The notes below the pieces were generated by a model. It was given only the letters and a program-made list of their open reading frames with translations, had not been told where the DNA came from and made no database searches. The translations under genes and the position numbers were made by a program. Positions 26,188 to 34,830 of a stretch of 64,000 nt of DNA are shown in pieces. The stretch's first letter is position 1, and the number at the start of each line of letters is the position of its first letter. Source of the DNA: Roseococcus pinisoli (GTDB lineage: Bacteria; Pseudomonadota; Alphaproteobacteria; Acetobacterales; Acetobacteraceae); assembly GCF_018413645.1 (NCBI RefSeq), contig NZ_JAHCDA010000001.1:1178001-1242000 (forward strand). The letters are read 5' to 3'.

Positions 26188-27024
26188 ATGAGGGCCCGTT
26201 TCACCATCGCGCTTCTCGCGCTCGCCGGTGCCGTCGGCATGCCGGACTCCGCCCCTGCTCAATCCAGCCTGGGAGGCTCGCAGGCGCTCGCGCCGCCACG
26301 CGCCGCCGCCGCCGCCGCCACGCCGCCCGCCCGGCCGGCGCAGGCCACGCGCCCTGCGGCGCCGGCGCGCCAGGCTGCCGCCCCGAATTCCCAGACGCCG
26401 CGCAATCGCGCACAGCGCCCGGCCGCCCAGCGGCCGGCGGCGGCACCTGCGGCGCAGCGACAGACCGCCGCCCAGCGCCGCACGGCCGCCCAGGCTGCGG
26501 CGGCCGCGGCCGCTGCGGCTGCCGCCGCTTCCGCCGCCGCGGCGCCCTCGCCCGAGCCGGTGCCCGAGCCTCAGCAGACCATCGGCACCGTCACCGGCCT
26601 GCCCATGCCGCGCTTCGCCGCACTGCGCTCCAACGACGTGAATCTGCGCGTGGGTCCCGACCGCCGCTTCCCGGTCGAATGGCGGTACCAGCGCGCCGAC
26701 CTGCCGGTGCAGATCATCCGCGAGCACGACCAGTGGCGCCGCATCCGCGATCCGGACGGGACGGAAGGCTGGCTCGCCGCCTCCAACCTGCAGCCTGGGC
26801 GCCGGACCTTCATCGTGCGGGGCGAATCGGGGGGCGAGGTGCAGCTTCGCCGCCGGGCCGAGGATGGCGCCGCGCCCGTGGCGCGCCTGCGCCCCGGCGT
26901 GATCGGCCGCATCCGCGGCTGCGACGGCAGCAGCGCCTGGTGCGAGGTGCAGGTGCAGGACCGCCGCGGCTACATCAAGCGGTCCGAGATCTTCGGCGTG
27001 ATGCCGGACGAGGAGATCAAGTAG
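26188..27024 (+). CDS. Exported SH3-domain protein with long Ala/Pro linker
   Basis: A 278-aa protein. A signal peptide (residues 1-25, ending SAPAQS) is followed by a low-complexity Ala/Pro/Gln/Arg region to about residue 125 that includes an almost pure alanine run. Then come two bacterial SH3-like repeats (residues ~140-205, LRSNDVNLRVGPDRRFPVEW; and ~210-270). Such SH3 proteins usually act in the periplasm on or near peptidoglycan. ATG 26188 has GAAGGGGG close before it; TTG 26152 is a less likely start. Confidence 0.8.
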   Translation: MRARFTIALLALAGAVGMPDSAPAQSSLGGSQALAPPRAAAAAATPPARPAQATRPAAPARQAAAPNSQTPRNRAQRPAAQRPAAAPAAQRQTAAQRRTAAQAAAAAAAAAAAASAAAAPSPEPVPEPQQTIGTVTGLPMPRFAALRSNDVNLRVGPDRRFPVEWRYQRADLPVQIIREHDQWRRIRDPDGTEGWLAASNLQPGRRTFIVRGESGGEVQLRRRAEDGAAPVARLRPGVIGRIRGCDGSSAWCEVQVQDRRGYIKRSEIFGVMPDEEIK

Positions 27025-27039
27025 CGGCGGCTTCCCGGC

Positions 27040-27057
27040 CGGGCGGCGCGCCGCCCG
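27040..27057. terminator. GC palindrome between convergent genes
   Basis: CGGGCGGCGCGCCGCCCG is a perfect 18-nt palindrome in the 52-nt gap between the SH3 gene and folC stops. It lacks a T tract on either side, so it would act as a weak or Rho-aided stop for both strands. Confidence 0.4.
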
Positions 27058-27076
27058 ATCCGGAACCTCGCGCGGC

Positions 27077-28378
27077 TCAGGAGACCGCGGCGCCCATCGA
27101 CACGGAGGCCAGGGCGCCCCCGTCGAGCTTCAGCACCTCGCCCGCGAGGTAGAGGCTGCCGCAGACCAGGATTCGTCCCGGCTTCCCCTCCGCCATGATC
27201 CGCGCGATGGCGGAGCGCACGTCGGGCCCCGGGCGGGCCACGCCGCCGCTGGCCTCGATGATGTCCTCCACCGACATGGCCAGGTGCTGCCCCGGCTCCC
27301 GCACGGCCGAGACGCTCTCGGCGAGCGGCAGGAGGGGGGCCAGGAAGCCGGCGGCGGTCTTGCCCTGCTTCATGCCGACCACGAGGTGCACCGGCTTGTC
27401 CCGCCACTCGGCGAGCGATTCGGCCAGGGCCGCGCCGGCCCCCGCATTGTGCCCGCCGTCGAGCCAGAGCTCCCAGGGGGCGGGCGGCTCCAGCGCGCCC
27501 TGCAGGCGCTGCAGCCGCGCCGGCCATTCCGCCGCCGCGACGCCGCGCTGAAGGGCGCCGTCGGTGAGCCAGATCGGGTTCCAGGCGCGCATCGCGGCCA
27601 CGGCGATCCCGGCATTGTCGGGCTGGTGCGCCCCGCGCAGGCCGAGCGGCGGCAGGGGCAGCGTGCCCTTCGCATCGCGGAACAGGAAGCCGCTGTCGCT
27701 CCGCTCGATGCTCCATTCGCCGTCCCGCGCCAGGAGCGTCGTGCCCAGGGCCGCCGCGCAGGCGGAGAGGACGCCGAGCGTCGCCTCTTCCTGCCGGCCG
27801 GTCACGCAGGGGATGCCGGAGCGGATGATGCCGGCCTTCTCGAAGGCGATCTTCTCCAGCGTGTCGCCCAGGAAATCCATGTGATCCATGGAGATGCTGG
27901 TGATCGCCGTGACGGCGGGCGCGGGCACCACATTGGTCGCGTCGTAGCGCCCGCCGAGGCCGACCTCGAGCACCAGCATGTCCGCCGGCACGCGGCTGAA
28001 CAGCAGCAGCGCCACGGCCGTGGTGATCTCGAAGACGGTGATGGGGTCGGCGCCGTTGACCTCCTCCACCTCCTCGAGCGCGGCGACGAGGAATTCCTCG
28101 GCGACGAGCCGGCCCGCGAGGCGGATGCGCTCGTGGAAGCGCACCAGATGCGGGGAGGTATAGACATGGACCCGCCGGCCGGCCGCCTCGCCGATGGCGC
28201 GCAGGAAGGCGCAGGTCGAGCCCTTGCCGTTGGTGCCGGCGACATGGACCACCGGCGGCAGCTTCCGCTCGGGATGGCCGAGCTTCGCCAGGAGCTTCTG
28301 GAGGCGGCCCAGGCTGAGGTCGATGAGGACCGGATGCAGGGCGTGCAGCCGGTCGATGATCTCTTCCGAGCGGGACAT
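27077..28378 (-). CDS. folC: Bifunctional folylpolyglutamate/dihydrofolate synthase FolC
   Basis: A 433-aa Mur-ligase-like enzyme that joins glutamate to dihydropteroate and to folates. The P-loop is VAGTNGKGSTCAFL, followed by YTSPHLVRFHERIRL, DATNVVPAP and SISMDHMDFLGDTLEKIAFE. The C-terminal domain has WLDGGHNAGAG. Its ATG shares one base with the accD TGA (28378), the accD-folC coupling common in proteobacteria. Confidence 0.95.
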   Translation of the reverse strand: MSRSEEIIDRLHALHPVLIDLSLGRLQKLLAKLGHPERKLPPVVHVAGTNGKGSTCAFLRAIGEAAGRRVHVYTSPHLVRFHERIRLAGRLVAEEFLVAALEEVEEVNGADPITVFEITTAVALLLFSRVPADMLVLEVGLGGRYDATNVVPAPAVTAITSISMDHMDFLGDTLEKIAFEKAGIIRSGIPCVTGRQEEATLGVLSACAAALGTTLLARDGEWSIERSDSGFLFRDAKGTLPLPPLGLRGAHQPDNAGIAVAAMRAWNPIWLTDGALQRGVAAAEWPARLQRLQGALEPPAPWELWLDGGHNAGAGAALAESLAEWRDKPVHLVVGMKQGKTAAGFLAPLLPLAESVSAVREPGQHLAMSVEDIIEASGGVARPGPDVRSAIARIMAEGKPGRILVCGSLYLAGEVLKLDGGALASVSMGAAVS

Positions 28379-29250
28379 CAGGCCGCCGCCGGCACGGGCT
28401 CTCCCTCAGAATCCCGCAGCAGCCGGATGAGGCGCCCGAGGGTCTCCTTCATCTCGCCGCGCTTCACGACCATGTCGAGGATGCCGTGCTCCAGCAGGTA
28501 CTCCGCGCGCTGGAAGCCCTCGGGCAGCACTTCGCGGACGGTCTGCTCGATGACGCGCGCGCCGGCGAAGCCGATCAGCGCGCCCGGCTCGGCGATCTGG
28601 ATGTCGCCCAGCATGGCGAAGCTGGCGGTGACGCCGCCGGTCGTCGGGTCGCAGAGCACCACGATGAAGGGCAGGCCCGCATCCTTGACCATCTGCGTCG
28701 CGATCACGGTGCGCGGCATCTGCATCAGGCTCACCGCGCCCTCCTGCATGCGGGCGCCGCCCGAGCTCGCGAAGACGATCAGCGGCGCGTCCTGCAGCAC
28801 CGCCAGGCGCGCGGCGGTGACGAGGGCCTCGCCCACGCCCGCGCCCATGGAGCCCGCCATGAAGGCGAATTCGAAGGTGGCGACGACGGCGCGCTGCCCC
28901 TCGACGGTGCCGTGCCCGACGACCACGGCATCGTCCATGCCGGACTTCGCCTGGGCGTCCCGCAGGCGCTCGGAATAGCGGCGCTGGTCACGGAAGCGGA
29001 GCGGGTCGGCCGGGGCCTTGGGCAGCTCGATCTTCTGCCAGCCCTCATCGAAGGTGGCGTCCAGGCGCTGGCGCGCGGAAAGCCGCATGTGATGGCCGCA
29101 ATGCGGGCAGACGCGCAGATTCTTGTCCAGATCCGTCTGGAAGATCATCTGCTCGCATTCGGGGCACTTATGCCAGAGGTTCTCCGGCACCTCGCGGGAG
29201 CCGAAGAGCGTCTTGATCTTGGGCAGCGCCCACTCGGAAATCCAGTTCAT
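28378..29250 (-). CDS. accD: Acetyl-CoA carboxylase carboxyltransferase subunit beta
   Basis: A 290-aa subunit of the cytosolic enzyme that makes malonyl-CoA for fatty acids. The N-terminal four-cysteine zinc ribbon is visible (CPEC at residues 29-32 and VCPHCGHH about 20 residues later). The crotonase-like core has FASSGGARMQEG and CDPTTGGVTASFAMLGD. The usual trpFBA neighbours are absent here. The 5' leader carries a weak copy of the dispersed repeat that is also found at 44101 and 51788. Confidence 0.96.
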   Translation of the reverse strand: MNWISEWALPKIKTLFGSREVPENLWHKCPECEQMIFQTDLDKNLRVCPHCGHHMRLSARQRLDATFDEGWQKIELPKAPADPLRFRDQRRYSERLRDAQAKSGMDDAVVVGHGTVEGQRAVVATFEFAFMAGSMGAGVGEALVTAARLAVLQDAPLIVFASSGGARMQEGAVSLMQMPRTVIATQMVKDAGLPFIVVLCDPTTGGVTASFAMLGDIQIAEPGALIGFAGARVIEQTVREVLPEGFQRAEYLLEHGILDMVVKRGEMKETLGRLIRLLRDSEGEPVPAAA

Positions 29251-29254
29251 ATGT

Positions 29255-29365
29255 CTTTGCCCTCAGGCGCCGGGTACGCGCCCCGCGCGCTTGGTTTCGC
29301 GCGGGCTCGCACCAGGGGAAAACTCGGTCGCGCGCCGTCCGCCCAAGGGGGCCGGCTTCCGCGTC
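29255..29365 (-). repeat. Weak copy of dispersed intergenic repeat, accD leader
   Basis: On the minus strand this ends GGCGCCTGAGGGCAAAGAC right before the accD ATG. The same ending (GGCGTCTGAGGGCCAAGCC) precedes murU at 51788. Internal similarity to the other copies (GCGCG-rich, AAACCAAGC vs GAAGCCAGGC) is only partial, so membership is tentative. GAGGGC would act as the accD ribosome site. Confidence 0.4.
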
Positions 29366-29456
29366 GTGATGCGTGCCTGACATGACGGCGCTTGGGGGTG
29401 GGGTCAAGGTCGAAGGGCGTGATGCGCTCGCCTGACATCGATGCTAAGTTACGGTC

Positions 29457-31355
29457 ATGCCTCGAGTGGCGGCCGCGCGGCCGCGTCCCGCGGCCCCTAG
29501 TCGTCGTGCCCCCCCCCGGCTCGAAAGACGGCCCCCCCCGAGCGGGCCCAAAAAACCTGCCGGGCCTCCGGCCCGACCCGCCTCCCCGGCGCGCCGAAGC
29601 CTCGGCGGCCGGCTTTTCCGCTTGGGCGTCATCCTGACGATCTGGGGCGGCTTCGCATTGGCCGCCGTGCTGCTCTGGTACACCTGGGACATGCCGCGCA
29701 CCGATTCGGCGCTGGAGCACGTCCGGCGGCCGAGCGTGACCCTGCGCACCGCCGACGGTGGCCAGCTGGGTAACCAGGGCGACCTCTACGGCGAGACGGT
29801 GCGGCTGAGGAACCTTCCCGCCCATGTGCCGGCGGCGCTGCTGGCCATCGAGGACCGCCGCTTCCGCAGCCATTTCGGCCTGGACCCGATCGGCCTGATC
29901 CGCGCCCTCCACCGCAACTTCACGGCCGGGGACGTGGTACAGGGCGGCTCCACGCTGACCCAGCAGCTCGCGAAGAACCTGTTTCTCAGCCCCGCGCGCA
30001 GCACCCGCCGCAAGGTGCAGGAGGCGCTGCTGGCGCTCTGGCTGGAGCACCGCTTCAGCAAGGACCAGCTGCTCGAGATCTATCTCAACCGGGTCTATCT
30101 CGGCGGCGGCGCCTATGGCGTCGATGCCGCGGCGCGGTTGTATTTCGGCGTTTCGGCGCGGCAGCTGTCTTTACCGCAGGCGGCGATCCTGGCCGGGCTG
30201 CCGCAGGCCCCCTCGCGCTACAATCCGCGCTCCAACCCCGACGGCGCCATGGCGCGGGGGCGGGACGTGCTGGCGGCCATGCGCGACACGGGCGCCATCA
30301 CCGACGCGCAGATGGCCGCGGCCATCTCGGAGATGGCCATTCCGCCCCGCCCCTCGCGCAATGGCGGCTGGTTCGCGGACTGGATCTTCGAGGACATCCC
30401 CGAGGCCTTCCCCGGCAGCGCCGACCTTGTGATCCGCACCACCCTCGATCCGCGCTGGCAGAATGCGGTGGAGGGGCGGCTGCGCACCCTGCTCTACGGC
30501 GACGGCGGCGATGCGCGGGTGAGCCAGGGTGCCGTGGTCGTCATGGACGCGGCGACCGGCGCGGTGCGCGCCATGGCCGGCGGCCGCGACTTCCAGCAGT
30601 CGCCCTTCAACCGTGCGACGGATGCCCGCCGGCAGCCGGGCTCGACCTTCAAGGCGCTGGTCTATCTCGCGGCGCTGGAACGCGGCGCCTCGCCCGGTGA
30701 TTCCGTCAGCGACCTGCCGCTGCGCGTCGGCCGCTGGTCGCCCTCGAACGGCCGCTGGCGGGCCCGCGGCGCCATCACGCTGGAAGAGGCCTTCGCGCAG
30801 TCGGTCAACACGGCCGCCGTGCGCGTCATGCAGATGGGCGGCGGCGCGCGGTCCGTGGCCGAGGTCGCGGCGCGGCTCGGCGTCCGCGGCCGCTTCCCCA
30901 CCGACGGCTCCCTCGCGCTGGGGACCGGCGAGGTGACGCTGATCGACATGGTCGCTGCCTTCTCGGCCATCGCCAATGGCGGCCGTCGCGTGACGCCCTT
31001 CGGCATGGCCCGGGTAGAGGCCGAGGGCCGCGTGGTCAGCGCGCCCCGGGCCGAGACGCCGCAGGTCATCAGCGGCCTCCATGCGGAGCAGATGCGCCAG
31101 ATGATGATGGCGGTGACGCGCTACGGCTCGGGCCGGGCGGCGGCGGTGCCCGGGCTGGTGACCGGCGGCAAGACGGGCACGACGCAGGACTATCGCGACG
31201 CCTGGTTCATCGGCTTCGTGCAGCTTCCTTCCGGCCCCATGGTGATCGGGGTATGGCTCGGTAATGACAATAACAGGAGCATGGACGACGTGCGCGGCGG
31301 CACCCTCCCGGCCCGCCTCTTCCGCGAGGTCGTCGAGGCGGCACGGGCCTCCTAG
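29457..31355 (+). CDS. Class A penicillin-binding protein (PBP1 family)
   Basis: A 632-aa peptidoglycan synthase anchored in the inner membrane. It has a Pro/Arg/Ala-rich cytoplasmic tail (1-50) and one membrane helix (~55-77). The GT51 glycosyltransferase spans ~95-270 (EDRRFRSHFGLDPIG, GGSTLTQQLAKNLFL). The transpeptidase spans ~350-620 with Ser396 (GSTFK), SVN and Lys572 (GGKTGTTQDYRDAWF). It is shorter than classical PBP1A (no OB insert). It diverges from accD across a 206-nt gap and is followed 21 nt later by an AzlD-like gene. Confidence 0.93.
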   Translation: MPRVAAARPRPAAPSRRAPPRLERRPPPSGPKKPAGPPARPASPARRSLGGRLFRLGVILTIWGGFALAAVLLWYTWDMPRTDSALEHVRRPSVTLRTADGGQLGNQGDLYGETVRLRNLPAHVPAALLAIEDRRFRSHFGLDPIGLIRALHRNFTAGDVVQGGSTLTQQLAKNLFLSPARSTRRKVQEALLALWLEHRFSKDQLLEIYLNRVYLGGGAYGVDAAARLYFGVSARQLSLPQAAILAGLPQAPSRYNPRSNPDGAMARGRDVLAAMRDTGAITDAQMAAAISEMAIPPRPSRNGGWFADWIFEDIPEAFPGSADLVIRTTLDPRWQNAVEGRLRTLLYGDGGDARVSQGAVVVMDAATGAVRAMAGGRDFQQSPFNRATDARRQPGSTFKALVYLAALERGASPGDSVSDLPLRVGRWSPSNGRWRARGAITLEEAFAQSVNTAAVRVMQMGGGARSVAEVAARLGVRGRFPTDGSLALGTGEVTLIDMVAAFSAIANGGRRVTPFGMARVEAEGRVVSAPRAETPQVISGLHAEQMRQMMMAVTRYGSGRAAAVPGLVTGGKTGTTQDYRDAWFIGFVQLPSGPMVIGVWLGNDNNRSMDDVRGGTLPARLFREVVEAARAS

Positions 31356-31376
31356 CCTGGCCCGGGAGCTCCGGGC

Positions 31377-31682
31377 GTGACCCTGCGCTGGGATGTGCTG
31401 CTGACCATCCTGGGGATGGCGCTGTCGACCTACCTGCTCCGCGCGGGAGGCTATGCGCTGCTGCGCGCCTTTCGCCCCACGCCCTTCGTGACGGCGATGC
31501 TGGGCCATATGCCGGGCTGCATCTTCGTGGCCTTCGTGATCCCGGCGCTCGTCACCGGCGGGCCGGTGCAGCTGCTGGCCGCGGCGGGCGTGGTGGGCGT
31601 CATGATCGGCACGCGCAGCTACATGCTGGCCATCGCCGCGGGCATCGCGGTGGTCTGGCTGATGCGCGAACTGCCGGTCTGA
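31377..31682 (+). CDS. AzlD-like membrane protein
   Basis: A 101-aa protein with three to four membrane segments resembling AzlD, the small subunit of branched-chain amino acid exporters (TYLLRAGGYALLRAF, LGHMPGCIFVAFVIPALV). The start is GTG 31377. Normally it pairs with AzlC, which is not present here, so it may work with a distant azlC or on its own. Confidence 0.7.
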   Translation: MTLRWDVLLTILGMALSTYLLRAGGYALLRAFRPTPFVTAMLGHMPGCIFVAFVIPALVTGGPVQLLAAAGVVGVMIGTRSYMLAIAAGIAVVWLMRELPV

Positions 31683-31704
31683 CCCGACGCTCGGGGCCGT
31701 CGGC

Positions 31705-31968
31705 CTATTTGAGCTGGCTGTCCTTGCTGCCCCGGCGGTTGATGCCGATGTTCACCGGCCGGCGATCGATCTCGGACTGGCAGCTCACGCAGGTCCGCAC
31801 GCCGGGAACCGCGCGGCGGCGGCCTTCGGGGATTTCCTCGCCGCATTCCAGACAGTACGCCTCGCCCTCGCCGGTGGGCAGGCGCGCCCGGGCCCTCAGG
31901 ACGCCGTCGGTGACGGTGTCGTCGATCTGATCCTGCACGGCCCCATCGGGGGCCCATCCATTCGCCAT
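31705..31968 (-). CDS. DksA/TraR family C4 zinc-finger protein
   Basis: An 87-aa protein. Residues 38-63 hold the C4 zinc finger (YCLECGEEIPEGRRRA, TCVSCQ). The N-terminal coiled coil of full DksA is missing, as in TraR and YbiI-like proteins. Short members can bind RNA polymerase and change stringent-response promoters. ATG 31968 has a perfect AGGAGG 7 nt upstream. Confidence 0.88.
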   Translation of the reverse strand: MANGWAPDGAVQDQIDDTVTDGVLRARARLPTGEGEAYCLECGEEIPEGRRRAVPGVRTCVSCQSEIDRRPVNIGINRRGSKDSQLK

Positions 31969-32047
31969 GACCGCCTCCTGTTCCGCGGATCTGCCGGACA
32001 GAAGGTGGGCCCTGGCACCCGGCGTCTCAAGGGCCGGGGCGCTTTCC

Positions 32048-34477
32048 CTAGGCCGGGGCTGGCGCCGGCGCGGGCTCCGGCATCGGCGCCTTCGATGAGA
32101 AGAAGCGCATGCCGGCCGCGTCGCAATGCTGCTTCACCCGGCGGTTCAGTTCGCGCCCCACGGCCCAGCGACGGGCCGGCGGCGTCATGATCCGCGCCCG
32201 GACGAAGACGCCGAGCTCGTTCATCTTGTCGATGCCCAGCACCTCCAACGGGGCCAGGAGCTGCGGCGCCCAGGCCTCGTCCTCGCGCATCGCCTCGCCT
32301 ACCTGGCGCAGCAGCATCACGGCCTTGTCCGTGTCCACCGAGTAGTCCAGCGCGATGTCCACCACGGCATAGCCGAAGTCGCGCGTCTGGTTGGTCACCG
32401 TCGAGACGGAGCTGAAGGGCACGATATGGATCGACCCGTCCACCGAGCGCAGGCGGATGGAGCGGATCGAAAGCTGCTCTACCGTGCCGGAGAGCGAGCC
32501 GACGGTCACCGAATCGCCCACCGTCACGGCATCTTCCAGCAGCAGGAAGACGCCGGTGATCACATCGCGCACCAGCGTCTGGCTGCCGAAACCGATGGCG
32601 AGGCCGACGACACCGGCACCGGCCAGCAGCGGCGCCACGTTGATGCCGACCTCGGTCAGCGCGGTGATGGCCACCACCACCAGCAGCACGCCCGCGATCG
32701 CCGTGCGGAGCATGGGTAGCAGGGTGCGGACCCGCGCGCTGCGGGCGGCCGAGCCGTCCGTCGGCAGGGCCTTGAGCTGCCGCTGGATCGCGGAATTCGC
32801 CGCCTCCCAGGCCACGAGGGCCACCAGCGCCGTGATCCCGATGGTCGCCGCGCCGGAGACCAGCCTGCCGCCCCAGCGGCCCGGCTGGAACCAGGAGAGC
32901 GAGTGCAGGCCCCAGGCCTCCAGCAGCAGCACGAGGACGAGGCCGGTGATGATGAAGGAGACCAGGCTGCGCAGCGCCGGCAGGTAGCGGTTCGCCCGTG
33001 CCTCCAGTCCCGGATAGGTGCCCGCGAGGTCGGTGCTGACCTTGAACAGCCAATCGAGCAGCCGGCGCGTGCCCTCGTCGAGGATCTTGCCGCCGATGAT
33101 GATGGCGAGGGTGACGACCGAGGCGCTGAAGAGACGCTCGAAGCCGTGGTCGATGTTGAGGGCCCAGACGGCCCAGGCCGCCAGCAGCCAGAGGATGACG
33201 AGGACGTGCCAGGCCTGCGCCAGCCGGTTGCGCGCGCCGCGCATCCAGCGCCGGCTCGTGCTCGGATGGTCCTCGCCCGACAGCGCCGGCGCATCCAGGA
33301 ACTGGGCCACGGAGGTGCGGTTCTGCATCACCACCACCGCGACCAGCAGCGTCAGCACCAGCAGGCCGAAGCGCCAGATGGTCTGGTAGGCGCCGTAGGG
33401 CAGGCCGAAGAGCATCGCCGTCTCGGCAAGCGTGTAGAAAAGCACGCCGGTGAGGGCGAGGCGGTGCAGCCAGATCATCGCATAGGCGGCCGTCTCGTCG
33501 TCGCAGGCGGCGACGCGGAGCCTGGAATTGCTCGGTGCCAGGAGCAGCCGGCTCACCGCCATGATGGCGCGGGCGGCCATATAGGCGAAGACCACCTGCT
33601 CCATGATGAGGCGGTTGGACGGCCATATGGCGTAGGCATCCACGATGGCCACGGCGAAGAGGCCGAAGCCGAGGATCGGCAGCATGTCCAGCGCGAGGTG
33701 GGCGAGCAGGTAGGGCAGGCTGCGGAATCGCCGCATCGGCCCCTGCACTGCCGCGACGCGGCGGGCGAGCATCGCGTGCGGGCGGCGCATCACGAATTGC
33801 AGGATGCGCTCGATCAGGGCGCCGCCGATCAGGACGAGGCCGAGCTTCCAGGCCAGGCTCCACACCTGCCCCTGCAGCCGGTCGTCATAGGTGAGGCGGC
33901 TGAACCATTCGCCGACGGCGCTCAGCTCGGTCGCGGCGGAAAGACGGGAGAGCGTGTTCTCCAGGAAGGCGGCGAGTCGCTGGCCCACGCCGGTGACGAT
34001 CTCGGCCGGCGTATTGGCGGCCTGCTCGGCGACTTCGGCCGGGGTGGCGGGCGCGGCCGCCGGGGCGGGGGTCGCAGCGGCCGGTGCGGTCGCGGCCGGC
34101 GATGTGGCGGCCGGCGCTGTCGCGGGAGGAGCCGTGGCGGCGGGTGGCGTTGCCGCTGGGGCCGTTGCAGGTGCCGTGGTGGCGGCGGGCGCTGCCGCCG
34201 GCGCGGGTGCCGCCTCGGCGGGGACGCCGGGGGCGGTGGAGCTCTCCAGGGCACGGATCAGCGCGGCGCGCCGATTCTCGTCCCGGAGGACCTCCAGCAG
34301 CACGCCCAGCTCGGCCTGGGTCGCCGCCGGGGAAGCGGGCGCTGCCGCCACGGCCGGCGCGGGCGCGACGACCGCCGCGGGTGGTGGCGGGGTGGCCGAT
34401 TCCGCAGGGGCTGGCGTCTGGGCCAGGGCCGGAAAGGCCAGGACCAGGGCGAGGAGAGGCAGGAGGCGACCGAGCAT
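32048..34477 (-). CDS. Large MscS-family mechanosensitive channel
   Basis: An 809-aa envelope protein. A signal peptide (1-20, ending ALA-QTPAP) leads into an Ala/Pro-rich periplasmic stretch to about residue 170. A soluble helical part and about ten membrane helices follow. The MscS core lies near residues 590-760 (INVAPLLAGAGVVGLAIGFG pore helix, GDSVTVGSLSGTVEQLSIRS beta domain). Such large channels release solutes on hypo-osmotic shock. The open frame reaches 34564, but ATG 34477 starts the signal peptide. Confidence 0.9.
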   Translation of the reverse strand: MLGRLLPLLALVLAFPALAQTPAPAESATPPPPAAVVAPAPAVAAAPASPAATQAELGVLLEVLRDENRRAALIRALESSTAPGVPAEAAPAPAAAPAATTAPATAPAATPPAATAPPATAPAATSPAATAPAAATPAPAAAPATPAEVAEQAANTPAEIVTGVGQRLAAFLENTLSRLSAATELSAVGEWFSRLTYDDRLQGQVWSLAWKLGLVLIGGALIERILQFVMRRPHAMLARRVAAVQGPMRRFRSLPYLLAHLALDMLPILGFGLFAVAIVDAYAIWPSNRLIMEQVVFAYMAARAIMAVSRLLLAPSNSRLRVAACDDETAAYAMIWLHRLALTGVLFYTLAETAMLFGLPYGAYQTIWRFGLLVLTLLVAVVVMQNRTSVAQFLDAPALSGEDHPSTSRRWMRGARNRLAQAWHVLVILWLLAAWAVWALNIDHGFERLFSASVVTLAIIIGGKILDEGTRRLLDWLFKVSTDLAGTYPGLEARANRYLPALRSLVSFIITGLVLVLLLEAWGLHSLSWFQPGRWGGRLVSGAATIGITALVALVAWEAANSAIQRQLKALPTDGSAARSARVRTLLPMLRTAIAGVLLVVVAITALTEVGINVAPLLAGAGVVGLAIGFGSQTLVRDVITGVFLLLEDAVTVGDSVTVGSLSGTVEQLSIRSIRLRSVDGSIHIVPFSSVSTVTNQTRDFGYAVVDIALDYSVDTDKAVMLLRQVGEAMREDEAWAPQLLAPLEVLGIDKMNELGVFVRARIMTPPARRWAVGRELNRRVKQHCDAAGMRFFSSKAPMPEPAPAPAPA

Positions 34478-34573
34478 GCCCTTGGTTTTGGGGCCTGGGG
34501 GCCCCAGGTCAAGTTGCAGAGAGGTCATCGGGGGGTGCTTGCCGAGCCAGGGCCGCGTGCCCACAATGGCGGA

Positions 34574-34762
34574 ATGAAGAGTTTCTTCACCTTTCTGGTG
34601 ATGGCCTCCATGGCCGCGACCCTCGGCGTTCTCATTGCGGGAATGATTGGGATGGCGCGCGGCGTCTCGGGCCAGGCCTCCCAGAAGCTCATGCGCTACC
34701 GCGTGCTGCTGCAGGGGCTGAGCCTCGTGCTCTTCGCCATCCTGATGATGCTCTGGAAATAG
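34574..34762 (+). CDS. HIG1-like twin transmembrane small protein
   Basis: A 62-aa protein with two membrane helices (residues 4-28 and 44-61) joined by GVSGQASQKLMRYRVLLQG. This matches short alphaproteobacterial proteins annotated as twin transmembrane or HIG1 domain proteins, the group related to mitochondrial respiratory supercomplex factors. It diverges from the MscS-type gene. A terminator follows 33 nt after the stop. Confidence 0.8.
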   Translation: MKSFFTFLVMASMAATLGVLIAGMIGMARGVSGQASQKLMRYRVLLQGLSLVLFAILMMLWK

Positions 34763-34795
34763 CGGAAGGCTTTTCTTCCATCGCTAGGTGAGTTG

Positions 34796-34830
34796 CCGGC
34801 CGCGCGGATTGGCGCGGCCGGTCTTTGTCT
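34796..34830 (+). terminator. Intrinsic terminator after the HIG1-like gene
   Basis: CCGGCCGCGC (34796-34805) and GCGCGGCCGG (34812-34821) form a perfect 10-bp stem with a 6-nt loop, followed by TCTTTGTCT. It also sits just beyond the minus-strand TRAP stop codon and may serve both directions. Confidence 0.7.
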